NCBI GenBank assembly: GCA_046598935.1
Contig: JBKJHW010000046.1
Span: 26,346 to 90,345, forward strand
Source of the DNA: SCUN01 sp046598935
Lineage (GTDB): Bacteria > Acidobacteriota > Vicinamibacteria > Vicinamibacterales > SCN-69-37
Length of the DNA: 64,000 nt
Direction: 5' to 3'
How positions within the stretch are numbered: the first letter of the stretch is position 1; the number at the start of each line of letters is the position of its first letter. This document shows positions 61,798 through 64,000 of this stretch, piece after piece. The notes under the pieces were generated by a model. The model did not search any database and had not been told where the DNA came from. It saw nothing but the letters and a program-made list of their open reading frames with translations. Position numbers and translations under genes: made by a program.

Positions 61798-64000
61798 ATG
61801 CGCCGTCTGCTCTGGTCCGCCGTTGCTCTCTTCGCTGTCGTGATCGCTTTGCCGGTTGCCCCGGTCGGACACGCCGCCGCTGCCGGCGGCACGCGTCTCT
61901 TGCGCACGCCGTCGATCAGCAAGGACGCGATCGCGTTCGCTTATGCCAACAACATCTGGGTGGCTGAGCGCGCCGGCGGCGCGGCGCGACGGCTGACGAG
62001 TTTTCAGGGCACGACATCGAATCCGAAATTCTCTCCGGACGGAAAGTGGATCGCCTTCAGCGGCGACTACGGCGGCAACGCTGACGTCTACATCGTTCCC
62101 GCGGGCGGCGGCGAGCCGAAGCGGCTGACGTGGCATCCCGGCGGCGACAACGTGCAGGGCTGGACGCCGGACGGCGCGGCCGTGCTGTTCACGTCAACGC
62201 GCGCGACATGGGCGCCGAGCGGCGCCGCGAGATTCTGGACGGTGCCGGTGGCCGGCGGCGTCGAAGGGCCGATGGCGCTCCCTCGCGGATTCCAGGGAAA
62301 AATCTCGGCAGACGGCTCGCACATCGCGTATCGCATGAACTCGTCGTGGGATGACGAGCGGCGAAATTATCGGGGCGGTCAGAACCGGCCGATCTGGATC
62401 GTGAATCTCAAATCCTACGACCTCGTCTCGCCGCCGTGGACCGATTCGAAGGACATCGACCCGGTCTGGGTGGGCGACACGGTCTTTTTCCTGTCGGACC
62501 GCGATGGCGTCAGCAATGTGTGGGGCTACGAATACAAGAGCAAGCGCCTGCGTCAGTTGACGAAGTTCACGGATTTCGACGTCAAGGCGCTTGATGCCGG
62601 CGCCGGCGTTCTTGCCTTCGAACAGGGCGGCTACGTGCACGAAATGGACCCGTCCTCCGGCAAAGCGCACATCGTCGCCATCACGGCGACAGGCGATTTC
62701 CCGTGGATGATGCCGCGGTGGGAGAACGTCGCGCCGATGATGTCGAACATGGCGATTTCGCCGACAGGGAAGCGCGCCGTCGTTGAGGCGCGCGGCGAGA
62801 TCTTCACCGTGCCCGCCGAGAAAGGCGACGTTCGCAACCTGACCAATTCAAGCGGTTCGGCTGATCGCGATCCGGCGTGGTCGCCCGACGGCCAGTTCAT
62901 TTCGTATTTCTCCGACACGAGCGGCGAATACAAGCTCGTGATCGAATCGCAGGAGGGCCTCACGGCGCCGCGCGAAATCACGCTGAAGAATCCGACGCAT
63001 TACTACACGGTCTCGTGGTCGCCTGATTCGAAGAAAGTTCTCTATACCGACACGAATCTTCGCGTCTGGGTGCTCGATGTCGCGAGCGGGCAGGCGAAGA
63101 CAATCGGCAACGATCCGTGGATGGTACCGACGCGCAGCGTCAATCCCGTGTGGAGCCCGGATTCAAAGTGGGTGGCGTATTCGTCGCACTTGAATACGCT
63201 CTATCGCGCGATCTTCGTGTCGAACGTCGAGACCGGCGAATCGAAACAGCTCAGTGACGGTCTGTCGGATGCGGTGTGGCCGGCCTGGGATGCGAGCGGC
63301 AAGTATCTCTGGTTCCTCGCCTCGACCGATCTCGGCTTGAAGTCGCAGTGGCTCGACATGACGTCCTACGGTCACATCGAGAACTTCGGGCTCTACCTGA
63401 CTGTGTTGAAGAAGGGCGAGATGACGCCGCTGCTTCCGGAGTCCGACGAAGAGAACACCTCAGGTGCGGCGCGTGCGGCTGGTGCTGCAGGTGCGGCTGG
63501 TGCCGACGGTGCCGAAGGTGCAACGGGTGGTGGCCGTGGTGCCGCGCGGCCGGCCGCGCCGGTCAGTGTGTCGATCGACTTCGACGGGATTCAGCGGCGT
63601 GTGATCTCCGTGCCTGGCATTGCGGCCGCAGAGTATTCGCAGCTGCGATCTGGTGTGGCTGGGACCGTCTACTACCTCCTCGCCGGCAACATGAAGCGGT
63701 ACCGGCTGTCGGAGCGCCGCGCGACGGACTTCATCACCGGCGTGACCGACTTCGACATCAGCGCGGACGGTCACAAGCTGCTCTACCGCGCAGCGGGCGG
63801 TGGCGGCGGCGGCCGCGGCGCCGCGGCGGCGGGCGGGGCGGCGACAGGCCCATCGCTCTTTATCGTTGACGCCGATCGGACGCCGCCGGCGGCCGGCGCA
63901 GGCCGGCTGACGACGACGCTGCAGATGTATCTCGAGCCGAAGGCCGAGTTCATACAGATCTTCAACGAAGGTTGGCGCAACCAGCGCGACTACCTGTATG
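61798..64000 (+). CDS. Tricorn-like protease, N-terminal part, runs off the window
   Basis: 734 codons present, no stop before the edge. GAAGGAG lies 5 nt before the ATG; TAGACT further up may be its -10. Signal peptide MRRLLWSAVALFAVVIALPV. Two propellers follow: the first has repeats such as FSPDGKWIAFSGDYGGNADV and WSPDGQFISYFSDTSGEY, as in bacterial Tricorn (S41) enzymes, whose PDZ and protease domains would lie beyond the edge. A low-complexity Gly/Ala stretch (about residues 555-580, from GAARAAGAAGAAGADGA) and another at about 660-680 interrupt the second propeller. Confidence 0.9.
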   Translation, partial: MRRLLWSAVALFAVVIALPVAPVGHAAAAGGTRLLRTPSISKDAIAFAYANNIWVAERAGGAARRLTSFQGTTSNPKFSPDGKWIAFSGDYGGNADVYIVPAGGGEPKRLTWHPGGDNVQGWTPDGAAVLFTSTRATWAPSGAARFWTVPVAGGVEGPMALPRGFQGKISADGSHIAYRMNSSWDDERRNYRGGQNRPIWIVNLKSYDLVSPPWTDSKDIDPVWVGDTVFFLSDRDGVSNVWGYEYKSKRLRQLTKFTDFDVKALDAGAGVLAFEQGGYVHEMDPSSGKAHIVAITATGDFPWMMPRWENVAPMMSNMAISPTGKRAVVEARGEIFTVPAEKGDVRNLTNSSGSADRDPAWSPDGQFISYFSDTSGEYKLVIESQEGLTAPREITLKNPTHYYTVSWSPDSKKVLYTDTNLRVWVLDVASGQAKTIGNDPWMVPTRSVNPVWSPDSKWVAYSSHLNTLYRAIFVSNVETGESKQLSDGLSDAVWPAWDASGKYLWFLASTDLGLKSQWLDMTSYGHIENFGLYLTVLKKGEMTPLLPESDEENTSGAARAAGAAGAAGADGAEGATGGGRGAARPAAPVSVSIDFDGIQRRVISVPGIAAAEYSQLRSGVAGTVYYLLAGNMKRYRLSERRATDFITGVTDFDISADGHKLLYRAAGGGGGGRGAAAAGGAATGPSLFIVDADRTPPAAGAGRLTTTLQMYLEPKAEFIQIFNEGWRNQRDYLY

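Overview
The window reads as chromosomal DNA of a GC-rich, Gram-negative bacterium. lpxD and lpxB show a lipid A outer membrane. The mix of transmembrane Ser/Thr kinases with periplasmic beta-propellers, M16 peptidase pairs, a Tricorn-type protease and a sortilin-like BNR protein points to Acidobacteriota, probably near Vicinamibacteria. That placement is an inference from gene content; there is no rRNA gene here.

Layout. 1-6 kb, minus strand: the classic translation block thrS-infC-rpmI-rplT, a terminator, then a DUF4242 gene and pheS-pheT. A tRNA-Val(GAC) lies upstream of thrS and an HU gene next to it. 6-18.4 kb: a catalytically dead S41 homologue, an alkaline-phosphatase-fold lipoprotein, ruvX-mltG on plus, then a minus run nadK-tlyA-ispA-xseB-xseA-ymdB-hsp20 and gatA-gatC. 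18.4-30 kb, plus strand: S1/P1 nuclease, lpxD, an M16 pair (the second fused to a LolA-like domain), lpxB, small secreted proteins, a matrixin and acnA. 30-34.2 kb: a LolA-like protein, a small Cys-rich protein, rsmE and an egtB-egtD ergothioneine pair. 34.2-60.1 kb: an accessory island with six full receptor-type Ser/Thr kinases and at least two kinase fragments, interleaved with toxin-antitoxin modules (TumE/TumA, two VapBC-type pairs, a MazF-like toxin nearby), a DUF5674 two-gene module, an SDR/DUF2867 protein, a BNR-repeat protein and an M28 peptidase. 60.2-64 kb: mazF, a small ORF, a YihY-family membrane protein and the first 734 codons of a Tricorn-like protease that runs off the edge.

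The most unusual signal is a set of dispersed palindromes. Three sequence families (A, B, C) share a TCGGG[T/A]GT core. Family A units mostly occur as inverted doublets with 24-31 bp perfect arms, resembling REPINs. They lie between genes (pheS/DUF4242, phosphatase/ruvX, mltG/nadK) and also inside essential-looking coding regions in frame: three kinases, RsmE and EgtD. The six kinase paralogues give a natural empty-site versus filled-site comparison at one loop of the kinase N-lobe, where the elements add 6, 13 and 19 residues. No transposase is in the window, so they would have to be moved in trans.

Second-tier signals: infC appears to start at AUC; several genes have a TANNNT box 6-7 nt before the start codon, suggesting leaderless mRNAs; an S41 homologue has lost its Ser/Lys dyad; and two kinase relics sit right beside toxin-antitoxin genes.
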